From: Aeromicrobium stalagmiti
Lineage (GTDB): Bacteria; Actinomycetota; Actinomycetes; Propionibacteriales; Nocardioidaceae
Assembly: GCF_013283745.1 (NCBI RefSeq)
Contig: NZ_JABSTZ010000003.1
Location: 372,001-436,000 of the forward strand
Length of the DNA: 64,000 nt
Direction: 5' to 3'
Shown here: positions 17,961 to 25,802 of the stretch, piece by piece
How the letters are laid out: each line of letters opens with the position of its first letter
Numbering within the stretch: the stretch's first letter is position 1
The notes under the pieces: generated by a model
What the model was told of the DNA's origin: nothing
The model's input: the letters and a program-made list of their open reading frames with translations, nothing else
The model's database searches: none
Made by a program: the position numbers and the translations under genes

Positions 17961-18854
17961 TCAGACCAGCCCGTCGGCGCGCAGCGCCTCGAAGATCTCC
18001 CGCGTCGCCTTCGAGCGGTTGAGCGTGATGAAGTGCAGGCCAGGTGCGCCGCCGGCCAGCAGGTCGCGGCACAGCTGTGTCGCGAGCTCGATGCCCTTGG
18101 CGCGCACGGCGTCCTTGTCGTCGGCGATCGGCTCGATCTGCTCGAGCACCTCCGGCGGCATGGCCGCGCCCGACAGCTCGGCCATGCGGGCGACCTGCGC
18201 GAAGTTGAGGATCGGCATGATGCCCGGGACGATCGGGATGTCGCTGCCGAGGGCGCGGACGCGCTCGACCAGCGAGAAGTAGTCGTCCGAGCGGAAGAAC
18301 AGCTGGGTGATGGCGTACTCGGCGCCCGCCTCCGCCTTGGCGACCAGCACCTCGGCGTCGTGCTGCAGGCTCCTGGCGTCGGGGTGTCCCTCGGGGAACG
18401 CTGCGACGCCGATCTCGAAGCCGCCGAGCTGGGCCGCCAGCTCGACCAGGTCGATCGCGTAGGTCATGCCGTCCGGGTGGGGCTCCCACGGCGCACGGGG
18501 ACCGCCCTTGGGGTCGCCGCGCAGCGCGAGGACGTTGTCGACGCCCGCAGCGGCGTACTGCTTGAGCACCGACTCGATCTCGCCGCGGGTCTGCGAGACC
18601 AGCGTGAGGTGGCCGACGGGCCGCATCGACGTCTGCTCGGCGATGCGAGCCGTGATGCGGACCGTGCGCTCCTGGCTCGTGCCGCCGGCGCCGTAGGTGA
18701 CCGACACGAACGTCGGGTCGAGCGGCTCGAGGTCGGCGATGGTCTGCCACAGCACCGCCTCACCCGCGTCGTCCTTCGGCGGGAAGAACTCGAAGGAGCA
18801 GCTCGGGGTGGGAGCCCGGAGCGCGGCGACGAGGGACGTGTCTTCGGAACGCAT
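17961..18854 (-). CDS. metF: 5,10-methylenetetrahydrofolate reductase MetF
   Basis: MetF reduces 5,10-methylene-THF to 5-methyl-THF using FAD, supplying methyl groups for methionine synthesis. The 297-residue product opens with SCSFEFFPPKDDAGEAVLW (the catalytic Glu lies in this N-terminal strand), and has VSVTYGAGGTS, LALRGDPKGG and ITQLFFRSDDYF in the TIM barrel. The ATG at 18854 gives the usual length; an upstream in-frame extension would run across the divergent promoter. TATCGT lies 6 nt before this ATG. Confidence 0.95.
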   Translation of the reverse strand: MRSEDTSLVAALRAPTPSCSFEFFPPKDDAGEAVLWQTIADLEPLDPTFVSVTYGAGGTSQERTVRITARIAEQTSMRPVGHLTLVSQTRGEIESVLKQYAAAGVDNVLALRGDPKGGPRAPWEPHPDGMTYAIDLVELAAQLGGFEIGVAAFPEGHPDARSLQHDAEVLVAKAEAGAEYAITQLFFRSDDYFSLVERVRALGSDIPIVPGIMPILNFAQVARMAELSGAAMPPEVLEQIEPIADDKDAVRAKGIELATQLCRDLLAGGAPGLHFITLNRSKATREIFEALRADGLV

Positions 18855-18860
18855 GGCGCA

Positions 18861-18870
18861 ACGATATCGT
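18861..18870. promoter_or_regulatory. Palindromic shared -10 for divergent metF and polyprenyl synthetase
   Basis: The palindrome ACGATATCGT, part of the 12-bp dyad AACGATATCGTT, fills the 23-bp gap between two start codons. Read on each strand it gives a TATCGT -10 hexamer, 6 nt before the metF ATG and 7 nt before the GTG of the plus-strand gene. The two hexamers share two base pairs, so RNA polymerase could serve only one side at a time. Confidence 0.6.
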
Positions 18871-18877
18871 TCAGGAC

Positions 18878-19939
18878 GTGACGACACCTGCGGATGACCA
18901 CGACTTCCGGGCACGAGTCGATCACAGTCTCGCCGCCTTCGTCGCCGCCAAGGCCGGCCCCTTGGGCGCCCTCGGTCCCGACCTGGACCACCTGACCAGC
19001 GCCGCGCTCGACTTCGTGGGCGGCGGCAAGCGCCTGCGACCCCAGTTCTGCCACGCCGGGTGGCTCGTCGCCGGCGGCGACCCGCTCGACCAGCACCTCG
19101 TCGACGCGGCGGCCTCCCTCGAGTGGCTGCAGGGCAGCGCCCTCGTCCACGACGACCTGATGGACGGCTCCGACACCCGACGCGGACGACCGAGCATCCA
19201 CCGGGCGTTCGAGGCCCTGCACCGCGACGAGGACCGCCACGGCGACGCGGCCGGTTTCGGCCTCTCGACCGCCGTGCTGCTGGGCGACCTGATGCTGTCG
19301 TGGTGCGACGAGATGATGACGACGGCGATCCTCGACTCCCCCACGATGGCCCCGCACGTGCGCAGCGCCCGGCACTTCCTCGACCTGTGCAAGACCGAGG
19401 TCGTCGCCGGCCAGTTCCTCGACGTCGCCGGCCAGACCAGAGCGCGCCTGTCCGTCGACGAGGCCATGGCGATCGTCCGCTTCAAGTCCGCCAAGTACAC
19501 CGTCGAGCGACCCCTCCACATCGGCGCCGCGCTGGCCGGAGCGTCCGCCGACCTGATCGACGCCCTCACCGCCGTCGCCCTCCCGCTCGGCGAGGCCTTC
19601 CAGCTGCGCGACGACGTGCTCGGCGTGTTCGGCGACCCCGCGGTCACCGGCAAGCCGGCCGGCGACGACCTGCGCGAGGGCAAGCGCACGGTGCTCGTCG
19701 CCCGGGCCTACGAGCTGACCGACGCCGCCGGGCACGCGGTGCTGCGTGACCGCCTCGGCACCGTCGAGGGGGTCGGGGTCGTCGCCGACCTCATCCGCAC
19801 CTCGGGCGCGCTCGACGCCGTCGAGGCCGACATCACCCGGCTCGAGGAGCAGGCCGATGCCGCGATCGAGGCGCTCGGTCCCGACGCTCGCGAGATCCTG
19901 TCGCCCCTCGCCCTCACAGCAACCCGTCGAAGCCGTTGA
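18878..19939 (+). CDS. Trans-polyprenyl diphosphate synthase (GGPP-type)
   Basis: The 353-residue protein is an all-alpha prenyl chain elongase that condenses IPP with allylic diphosphates. The first Asp-rich motif is in ALVHDDLMDGSDTRRGRPS near residue 91 and the second in QLRDDVLGVFGD near residue 245, followed by the KPAGDDLREGKRT region. Upstream is GGGKRLRPQF, the IPP-binding lysine/arginine loop. Position next to metF and upstream of a PknL-type kinase matches the mycobacterial idsA2 locus. Product chain length is not predictable here. The GTG start looks leaderless. Confidence 0.93.
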   Translation: MTTPADDHDFRARVDHSLAAFVAAKAGPLGALGPDLDHLTSAALDFVGGGKRLRPQFCHAGWLVAGGDPLDQHLVDAAASLEWLQGSALVHDDLMDGSDTRRGRPSIHRAFEALHRDEDRHGDAAGFGLSTAVLLGDLMLSWCDEMMTTAILDSPTMAPHVRSARHFLDLCKTEVVAGQFLDVAGQTRARLSVDEAMAIVRFKSAKYTVERPLHIGAALAGASADLIDALTAVALPLGEAFQLRDDVLGVFGDPAVTGKPAGDDLREGKRTVLVARAYELTDAAGHAVLRDRLGTVEGVGVVADLIRTSGALDAVEADITRLEEQADAAIEALGPDAREILSPLALTATRRSR

Positions 19940-20330
19940 CGCCGAGATCGTCCCGCACGACCACCGCGAGCGCCACCGACTGACCCACGGCGTCGCGCAG
20001 CACGTCGACGACGGCACTCGCCTGCTCGGGGTCGACGTCACCCAGCCGGACGAGCCCGTCCCAGACGAGGACCGTCGGCCCGGCCGACAGGTCGGCCAGC
20101 ACGTCGAAGAGGGCGTCGAGGTTGCGGCCGAACCACGCAGGCAGCGACCACTGGCCTGCCACCTCGGCATAGAAGTCGCCGGTCGACCCGATGTGCCTGG
20201 TGTCGAGCCGCAGGGCCAGCCACCCGGCCGCCTCGGCCTCGGCGGCCAGGTCACGCTCCGGCGTCCCTCGCCAGCTGAACAGGCCCGTCGCGGTCGTTCC
20301 TGCGAGCATCGAGGCGTACGACGCGGTCAT
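19914..20330 (-). CDS. Barstar-family ribonuclease inhibitor
   Basis: The 138-residue cytoplasmic protein matches the barstar fold: an early hydrophobic strand (LALRLDTRHIGSTGDFYAEV), the helix ending in LPAWFGRNLDALFDVLADL (the LP..G.NLDAL.D core of barstar proteins) and a final strand VALAVVVRDD. Barstars block the active site of secreted guanyl-specific RNases. It overlaps the RNase gene upstream by 4 bp, so the inhibitor would be made with its toxin. Its 3' end overlaps the convergent polyprenyl synthase gene by 26 bp. Confidence 0.85.
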   Translation of the reverse strand: MTASYASMLAGTTATGLFSWRGTPERDLAAEAEAAGWLALRLDTRHIGSTGDFYAEVAGQWSLPAWFGRNLDALFDVLADLSAGPTVLVWDGLVRLGDVDPEQASAVVDVLRDAVGQSVALAVVVRDDLGVNGFDGLL

Positions 20331-20740
20331 CCGGTCCCCCGCCTCACCGGGTGGAACGACGCATAGTGGTCGTCGGTGTAGTAGGTATCGCCGTCACGGC
20401 CCACGACGAGCCGCCGTGCTCCGCGATCGGACTCCCCCGGGGTCGGCACGGTGTATTCGCGCCAGTAGCCCCGCGGGCGCTCGGGCAGCAGACGTTCGCG
20501 GTTCATGAAGACGCTGTCGTCCCGGTCAAAGGGATAGGGTCCGCCGTCCTCGACGAGCGCCAGGGTCTCCCGAGCCTCCACGGGCAGCTGGGAGGCCGAG
20601 ACCGTGCCGTCGGGAAGGGTCCCGGCCGGGACGGTGTCGTCGTCGGTCGACGCGACCTCCCACAGGACGACGGCGAGCACGGCCACGAGCGCCAGCACCT
20701 GCCACCACGTCGTCCGCCGCATGGGTCCATCGTGGCCCAT
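20327..20740 (-). CDS. Secreted guanyl-specific ribonuclease (barnase/RNase Sa type)
   Basis: The product has a signal or anchor segment (TWWQVLALVAVLAVVLWEVA) and a mature domain of about 95 residues with the microbial RNase blocks VFMNRERLLPERPRGYWREY, TVPTPGESDRGARRLVVG and YYTDDHYASFHPV. The likely catalytic residues of the family are present: Glu in REYTV, Arg in RGARR and His in DDHY. It should cleave RNA after G outside the cell. The start is 20740 or, more conservatively, 20722 (MRRTTWWQVL). The adjacent barstar gene fits self-protection. Confidence 0.85.
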   Translation of the reverse strand: MGHDGPMRRTTWWQVLALVAVLAVVLWEVASTDDDTVPAGTLPDGTVSASQLPVEARETLALVEDGGPYPFDRDDSVFMNRERLLPERPRGYWREYTVPTPGESDRGARRLVVGRDGDTYYTDDHYASFHPVRRGTG

Positions 20741-20813
20741 CCCGCGTGCGCGACATCACGAACCCGATGCAACACGCGTCCGTGCTGGTCACGGACCTGT
20801 GTGGCAGAGTCAC

Positions 20814-20819
20814 TAGAAT
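20814..20819 (+). promoter_or_regulatory. Putative -10 for pknL
   Basis: TAGAAT lies 47 nt before the GTG of the kinase gene, in the 126-bp divergent gap with the RNase gene. No good -35 is seen. A GAGGGAGGG Shine-Dalgarno at about 20853 shows that this gene has a conventional leader. Confidence 0.4.
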
Positions 20820-20866
20820 GCGTTCAGGACCCCGACGGGGTCCGTGTGTGACGAGGGAGGGTCGGA

Positions 20867-22933
20867 GTGGCACTGATGGGCGACGAAGCCCTCGTCGGGC
20901 GTGTCCTCAACGACCGCTATCTCATCGGCGACCGCATCGCACGCGGCGGCATGGCCAGCGTCTTCCAGGCCACCGACCAGCGGCTCGACCGCGAGGTCGC
21001 GATCAAGGTCATGCATCGCGGCCTCGGCGACGACCAGCAGTTCACCGAGCGCTTCGTGCGCGAGGCCAAGTCCGCGGCCAAGCTCAACCACCGCAACGTC
21101 GTGTCGGTCTTCGACCAGGGCACGGACGGCGAGGTCACCTATCTGGTCATGGAGTACGTGCCGGGGCGCACGCTGCGCGACCTCATGCGCGACGAGGCCC
21201 CGATGCCGGCCTACCGTGCGCTGGAGCTGCTCGAGCAGGTGCTCATCGCCCTGTCCGCCGCCCACGCCGCCAAGATCATCCACCGCGACGTCAAGCCAGA
21301 GAACGTCCTCATCACCCCCGACGGCGACGTCAAGGTCGCCGACTTCGGCCTGGCGCGTGCCGTGAGCGCGGCGACCACGGCCACGGGCGGCACGCTGATC
21401 GGCACCGTGTCCTACCTCGCCCCCGAGATCGTCACCAACGATGGCGCCGACGCGCGTTCCGACGTCTACGCGTGCGGCGCGATGCTCTACGAGATGCTCA
21501 CCGGGGTCAAGCCGCACTCGGGCGAGTCCCCCATCCAGGTCGCCTACAAGCACGTCCACGAGGACATCGGCGCACCGTCCAAGGTCCAGCGCGGCATCCC
21601 GCCCTACGTCGACGCGCTCGTCGCCCGGGCGACGGTCCGGGACCGCGACCAGCGCTCGACCGACGCACGCGTCATGCTGCAGCAGGTCCGGTCGGTGCAG
21701 CGTGCCCTCGACGCCGGTCTCGAGGACGATCCCGAGCTGGTCGCCGACCTCGCCCCCGGCGGTCGCATCGACGAGGACTCCTCCGACGACCCGACGGTCG
21801 CAGTTCCCCGCTCCGCACTGGGTGCAGCGGCCATGGGTGGAGCCGCGATGGCCTCCTCCGCTGCGGACTCCGCCCCCACCGAGGCCGTCGCCGCGGCATC
21901 CGAGCACACGATGCAGTGGAGCAGCGGCACGACACAGGCGCCGCCCCCACCGCCACCGACCGACGCCGGCGCGGCCAAGCCCATCGGGCTGCACCCGCCG
22001 ATGTCGCGCGAGCAGTACGGCCAGGCCACCAGCAAGCCGCACTCGCGACGCGGTCGCAACCTGCTCGTCGCGGCGGTCGTCTTCGCCCTGCTCGCTGGCC
22101 TGCTGACGTGGTACTTCGCCGACCTGCGCTACACCGACACGCCCGTGCTCACCGGCAGCGCCGCCACCACGGCGGAGAAGAACGCCGAGGACGAGGGCTT
22201 CGACTTCAAGATCGCCAGCGAGGCGTTCTCCGAGGACGTCGCCGACGGCGTCGTCATCAGCACCGATCCCGAGCCGGGGCAGAAGATCCTGCCCGGCGGC
22301 ACGATCGAGGCCGTCGTCTCCAAGGGGCCTGAGCGCTACTTCATCCCCAAGAACAACTTCAAGAACATGACGGTCAACGGCGCCAGGACCTATCTGGAGT
22401 CGCAGAACCTCGTGCTGGGTGACCAGAAGACGCAGTTCAGCGAGACGATCAAGAAGGGCCGTGTGATCGGTCCCCAGGACGACATCACCTCGGCGACTCC
22501 CCTGCGCAAGGGCGAGACGGTCGACATCCTCGTCAGCAAGGGTCGTCAGCCGATCAAGGTCGAGGACTTCACCGGCAAGTCCGAGACCGAGGCCACGTCG
22601 GGCCTCAAGGAGGCCGGCTTCGACGTCACGTCGACCGAGGCGTTCAGCGAGGACGTCGACAAGGGCATCGTCATCTCGCAGAGCCCCGACAGCGGCACCC
22701 AGTTCAAGAACGACACCATCACGCTCACGGTCTCCAAGGGCCCCGAGCTCATCACGGTGCCCAACGTCAAGGGCAAGAAGAAGAGCGAGGCACGCCGGAT
22801 CATCGAGGCGGCCGGCCTGGAGTTCTTCTCCCCCTACATCCCCGGAGCCGGCAACTTCACGGTCCGGCGACAGAACCCCGGCGGCGGCGACGAGGTGCGC
22901 CGCGGCACCCGGATCTTCGTCTTCCCGCTCTGA
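20867..22933 (+). CDS. pknL: Serine/threonine protein kinase with PASTA repeats (PknL type)
   Basis: The 688-residue receptor kinase has a Hanks-type kinase domain at about 18-275, with the P-loop GDRIARGGMASVF, Lys47 in AIKVMH, HRDVKPENVL at 139-148, and DFG at 159-161. A low-complexity linker rich in Ala/Pro leads to one membrane helix (about 398-417, LLVAAVVFALLAGLLTWYFA) and four extracellular PASTA repeats, which bind muropeptides or lipid II in related kinases. Placement between the polyprenyl synthase and DAHP synthase genes matches mycobacterial pknL, although M. tuberculosis PknL lacks PASTA repeats. The GTG start has a strong RBS. Confidence 0.93.
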   Translation: MALMGDEALVGRVLNDRYLIGDRIARGGMASVFQATDQRLDREVAIKVMHRGLGDDQQFTERFVREAKSAAKLNHRNVVSVFDQGTDGEVTYLVMEYVPGRTLRDLMRDEAPMPAYRALELLEQVLIALSAAHAAKIIHRDVKPENVLITPDGDVKVADFGLARAVSAATTATGGTLIGTVSYLAPEIVTNDGADARSDVYACGAMLYEMLTGVKPHSGESPIQVAYKHVHEDIGAPSKVQRGIPPYVDALVARATVRDRDQRSTDARVMLQQVRSVQRALDAGLEDDPELVADLAPGGRIDEDSSDDPTVAVPRSALGAAAMGGAAMASSAADSAPTEAVAAASEHTMQWSSGTTQAPPPPPPTDAGAAKPIGLHPPMSREQYGQATSKPHSRRGRNLLVAAVVFALLAGLLTWYFADLRYTDTPVLTGSAATTAEKNAEDEGFDFKIASEAFSEDVADGVVISTDPEPGQKILPGGTIEAVVSKGPERYFIPKNNFKNMTVNGARTYLESQNLVLGDQKTQFSETIKKGRVIGPQDDITSATPLRKGETVDILVSKGRQPIKVEDFTGKSETEATSGLKEAGFDVTSTEAFSEDVDKGIVISQSPDSGTQFKNDTITLTVSKGPELITVPNVKGKKKSEARRIIEAAGLEFFSPYIPGAGNFTVRRQNPGGGDEVRRGTRIFVFPL

Positions 22934-22986
22934 GCGTGACCCGCTGTCACTGAGACATCCGTCCCAGTTCCCGTAGGGTGACCGCC

Positions 22987-23517
22987 ATGGATCAGCCGCG
23001 GATCGCCCCGGGCGGGCTCAAGGAGCTCGGCCTCGTCAACTTCGCCGTCGCCTCGGTCGCGGGCCGCGTCATCGGCGGCCACAAGCCTCACGTCTTCACG
23101 ACGCTGGGCCGCCAGCGCAGGCTGTTCCGGGGCTGGCTCCACTTCAGCGGGCGACTCATGCCCGGAGGACTGCTCCCCCGGCGCGAGTCCGAGCTGGTCA
23201 TCCTGCGCATCGCGACCCTGCGCGACTGCGAGTACGAGCGGCGTCATCACCTGCGGATCGGCCGGCGGGCGGGCGTCACCGAGGCCCAGATCGCGCACCT
23301 CGGCGACCTGGGCTGGTCGGGGTGGAGCCCCCGCGAGCGCGCGCTGCTCACCGCAGCGACCCAGCTCGTCGAGACCAAGAACCTCGACGACACCGCATGG
23401 GACGACGTCCGCACCCATCTCGACGAGCCGCGGGCCATCGAGCTGCTGCTGCTCTGCGGCCAGTACGACTCCCTGGCCACCACGCTGCTGACCCTGCGGG
23501 TCCAGCCCGAGGACTAG
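22987..23517 (+). CDS. Carboxymuconolactone decarboxylase (CMD/AhpD-like) family protein
   Basis: The 176-residue all-helical protein carries the CMD core: LLPRRESELVILRIATLRDC, then EYERRHHLRIGRRAGVTEAQ with one Cys and a downstream His pair, and a conserved-looking end ELLLLCGQYDSLATTLL. It lacks the CxxC redox pair of AhpD, so peroxidase-reductase activity is doubtful. Function unknown; in many actinobacteria this family is annotated only by domain. TAGGGT at 22974 lies 7 nt before the ATG, indicating a leaderless transcript; an in-frame GTG at 22978 is less likely. Confidence 0.8.
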   Translation: MDQPRIAPGGLKELGLVNFAVASVAGRVIGGHKPHVFTTLGRQRRLFRGWLHFSGRLMPGGLLPRRESELVILRIATLRDCEYERRHHLRIGRRAGVTEAQIAHLGDLGWSGWSPRERALLTAATQLVETKNLDDTAWDDVRTHLDEPRAIELLLLCGQYDSLATTLLTLRVQPED

Positions 23518-23527
23518 CTCCGCGGGA

Positions 23528-24865
23528 TCAGTCGCGGTTGGCCAGCATCTCCGCGACGAGGAACGCGAGCTCGAGCGACTGCGCCCGGTTGAGGCGGGGG
23601 TCGCAGAGCGTCTCGTAGCGGTGCGTGAGGTCCTCGGCCGAGAGCTTGGCGCCGCCGCCGACGCACTCGGTGACGTCGTCACCCGTGAGCTCGACGTGGA
23701 CGCCGCCCGGCCAGGTGCCGAGCGAGCGGTGGACCTCGAAGAAGCCGCGGACCTCGTCGATGACGTCGTCGAACTCGCGGGTCTTGTAGCCGTTGCTGGT
23801 CTCGAAGGTGTTGCCGTGCATCGGGTCGCAGACCCAGGCGACCTCGATGCCGGCAGCGGTGACCTTCTCGACGAGCTGGGGCAGGCCGTCGCGGATCTTG
23901 CCCGCGCCGAACCGGGTGATGAAGGTGACCTTGCCGGGCGTGCGCTCGGGGTTGAGCTTCTCGTAGAGCGCGATGGCGTCGTCGGCCGTCGAGGTCGGGC
24001 CGAGCTTGACGCCGATCGGGTTGGCGATGCGGCTGAGCAGCTCGACGTGGGCCCCGTCGAGCTGGCGGGTGCGCTCACCGATCCACACGAAGTGGCTCGA
24101 CACGTCGTAGGGCAGCGATGTGCGCTGGTCGATGCGTGTGAGGGCGTGCTCGTACTCGAGGATCAGGGCCTCGTGCGAGGAGAAGAAGTCGACGGTGTGG
24201 AACTCGTCGGGGTCGACGCCGATCGCGTCCATGAACGCCAGCGCACGGTCGATGTCGGCCCCGATGCGCTCGTAGCGCTCGCCGACCGGGCTGTTCTTGA
24301 CGAAGTCGGTGTTCCAGGCGTGCATCTGGCGCAGGTCGGCGTAGCCGCCCGTCGTGAAGGCGCGCGCGAGGTTGAGCGTCGCGGCCGACGCGTTGTAGAC
24401 GTCGACGAGTCGCTGCGGGTCGTGGGCGCGAGCCTCGGGGGTGAAGTCGAAGCCGTTGACGGCGTCGCCGCGGTAGGCCGGCAGCGTCACGCCGTCGCGG
24501 GTCTCGGTGTCGCTCGAGCGCGGCTTGGCGTACTGCCCGGCCAGACGTCCGACCTTGACGACCGGGACGCTCGCCGCGTAGGTCAGGACGACCGCCATCG
24601 ACAGCAGGACCCGCAGCTTGTTGCGGACGTTCTCGGCCGTGACGCCCTCGAAGGTCTCGGCGCAGTCGCCTCCCTGCAGGAGGAACGCCTTGCCCTGCGC
24701 GACGTCGGCCAGGCGGCCGCGCAGCGCGTCGCACTCGCCGGCAAAGACGAGCGGGGGCATCTTCCGCAGCGTCTGCACCGCGGCGTCGCGGGCGGACTGA
24801 TCGACATACGTGGGCTGCTGGACAGCACCGATCGCATGGAGTTCGTCAAGGCTGGGAATGCTCAC
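23528..24865 (-). CDS. aroG: Class II 3-deoxy-7-phosphoheptulonate synthase
   Basis: DAHP synthase condenses PEP and erythrose 4-phosphate, the first step of the shikimate pathway. The 445-residue protein is the class II (plant/mycobacterial) type: FLLQGGDCAETFEGVTAENV near residue 60 with the metal-ligand Cys, GRLAGQYAKPRS, THFVWIGERTRQ-like sequence (SSHFVWIGERTRQLDGAH), and KVTFITRFGAGKIRDGLP and WVCDPMHGNTFE. The GTG start is preceded by TATTCT 6 nt upstream, consistent with leaderless expression. A convergent CMD-family gene ends 10 bp away. Confidence 0.96.
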   Translation of the reverse strand: MSIPSLDELHAIGAVQQPTYVDQSARDAAVQTLRKMPPLVFAGECDALRGRLADVAQGKAFLLQGGDCAETFEGVTAENVRNKLRVLLSMAVVLTYAASVPVVKVGRLAGQYAKPRSSDTETRDGVTLPAYRGDAVNGFDFTPEARAHDPQRLVDVYNASAATLNLARAFTTGGYADLRQMHAWNTDFVKNSPVGERYERIGADIDRALAFMDAIGVDPDEFHTVDFFSSHEALILEYEHALTRIDQRTSLPYDVSSHFVWIGERTRQLDGAHVELLSRIANPIGVKLGPTSTADDAIALYEKLNPERTPGKVTFITRFGAGKIRDGLPQLVEKVTAAGIEVAWVCDPMHGNTFETSNGYKTREFDDVIDEVRGFFEVHRSLGTWPGGVHVELTGDDVTECVGGGAKLSAEDLTHRYETLCDPRLNRAQSLELAFLVAEMLANRD

Positions 24866-25166
24866 CGGTCAAGAATACGCGGCCCCCCGAGCACTCCCGA
24901 CCACGCCCCAAACCACCCAACCCCAACCTCCCGCCCCCAAGCCCGAGCGAGCGAAGCGAACAAAGCCCAGGCCCCAGGCCGAAACCCAGCCCAAGCCCCC
25001 GGCCCAGGCCGAGCGAGCGCCAGCGAGCAAAGGCCAGGCCCCCGGCCGAAACCCAACCCCACCTCCCAGCCCAAGCCCGAGAGAGCGCAGCGAACGAAGG
25101 GCAGGCGCCCGGGCGAAGCCCGGCCAGCGGCGACGAAGGAGCCGCGAGGCGGCGGAGCCGCCGCGC
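24866..25166. repeat. GC-rich repeat island between DUF427 gene and aroG
   Basis: This 301-bp stretch holds no credible gene. It contains three degenerate units spaced about 66-68 bp apart with cores GAGCGAGCGAAGCGAAC (24945), GAGCGAGCGCCAGCGAGC (25011) and GAGAGCGCAGCGAACG (about 25081), each followed by CAGGC-rich sequence. Near the DUF427 stop the minus strand reads GGCGGCTCCGCCGCC and CGGGCTTCGCCCG, the latter a stem with a UUCG loop. Layout and motifs match the island at 11073-11399, including contact with a stop codon through a TAGGCG stretch. Confidence 0.75.
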
Positions 25167-25664
25167 CTACCAGGCGAGCGTCCCCGGCGCCCCCTTGAAC
25201 GGTCCGGTGACGCGTGACGTGATCCATCCCCCGTAGAAGTCGCCCTCCTGCGCCTGCACCTGCTCGCCGTCGAGCAGGCAGCGGTCGACCTTGCCGGGAT
25301 AGATCGCGACGTGGTCGACGAGGTCGCGGTAGCCGTCGTTGGGCGTCCGGTAGGTCCAGGCCCCGGCGGCGATGGTGCGCTCGGGCGTGACGACGTCGAA
25401 GTAGGACGCCGCACCCTTCCACTCGCACCACGTCGATCCCGGAACGGGCCGGAGCACGCCCTCGGCGAACGCCCCGACGGGCAGGTAGTAGGTCGGCGGG
25501 TGGCTCGTCTCGCAGATCCGGTAGGACGTGCTGGTCTCGGCGATCCGTACCCCGCCCATCGCGACCACGATGCGCTCGTCGCTCGGCTCGATGGACGGCG
25601 GACGCGGATAGTCCCAGACATTCTCGACAGGGCGGGGTGAAGGCATGACACCGAACGTACCCAT
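25167..25664 (-). CDS. DUF427 domain-containing protein
   Basis: The 165-residue protein matches the DUF427 fold: WDYPRPPSIEPSDERIVVAM, GVRIAETSTSYRICETSHPP, and the conserved-looking TWCEWKGAASYFDVV and NDGYRDLVDHVAIYPGKVDRC. The family is a small beta-rich domain common in actinobacteria with no established biochemical role. The start is uncertain: ATG 25664, ATG 25646 or GTG 25694 are all in frame with no clear ribosome site. Confidence 0.8.
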   Translation of the reverse strand: MGTFGVMPSPRPVENVWDYPRPPSIEPSDERIVVAMGGVRIAETSTSYRICETSHPPTYYLPVGAFAEGVLRPVPGSTWCEWKGAASYFDVVTPERTIAAGAWTYRTPNDGYRDLVDHVAIYPGKVDRCLLDGEQVQAQEGDFYGGWITSRVTGPFKGAPGTLAW

Positions 25665-25699
25665 GTCGCACGAGACCCGCTCGCGAGAACGCACCCTGC

Positions 25700-25802
25700 T
25701 GCCCGCAGCGAGCCCTTCGACTTACGAGGTCTCGACCATGTGACGCCTCCGGCGTGTCACGCTCGACCTGGTCTCGGCGCGATTCGCTGGCGCGAATCGA
25801 CC
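25700..25802. repeat. Hairpin-rich intergenic sequence after pfkA
   Basis: Just past the pfkA stop, GATTCGC-TGGC-GCGAATC (25781-25798) forms a perfect 7-bp stem with a 4-nt loop, and GTGACGCCTCCGGCGTGTCAC (25740-25760) forms a second imperfect hairpin. GGTCTCG and GAGACC words recur nearby. The first hairpin may terminate pfkA. The mix of inverted GAGACC/GGTCTC words looks like a decayed intergenic repeat rather than coding sequence. Confidence 0.5.
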
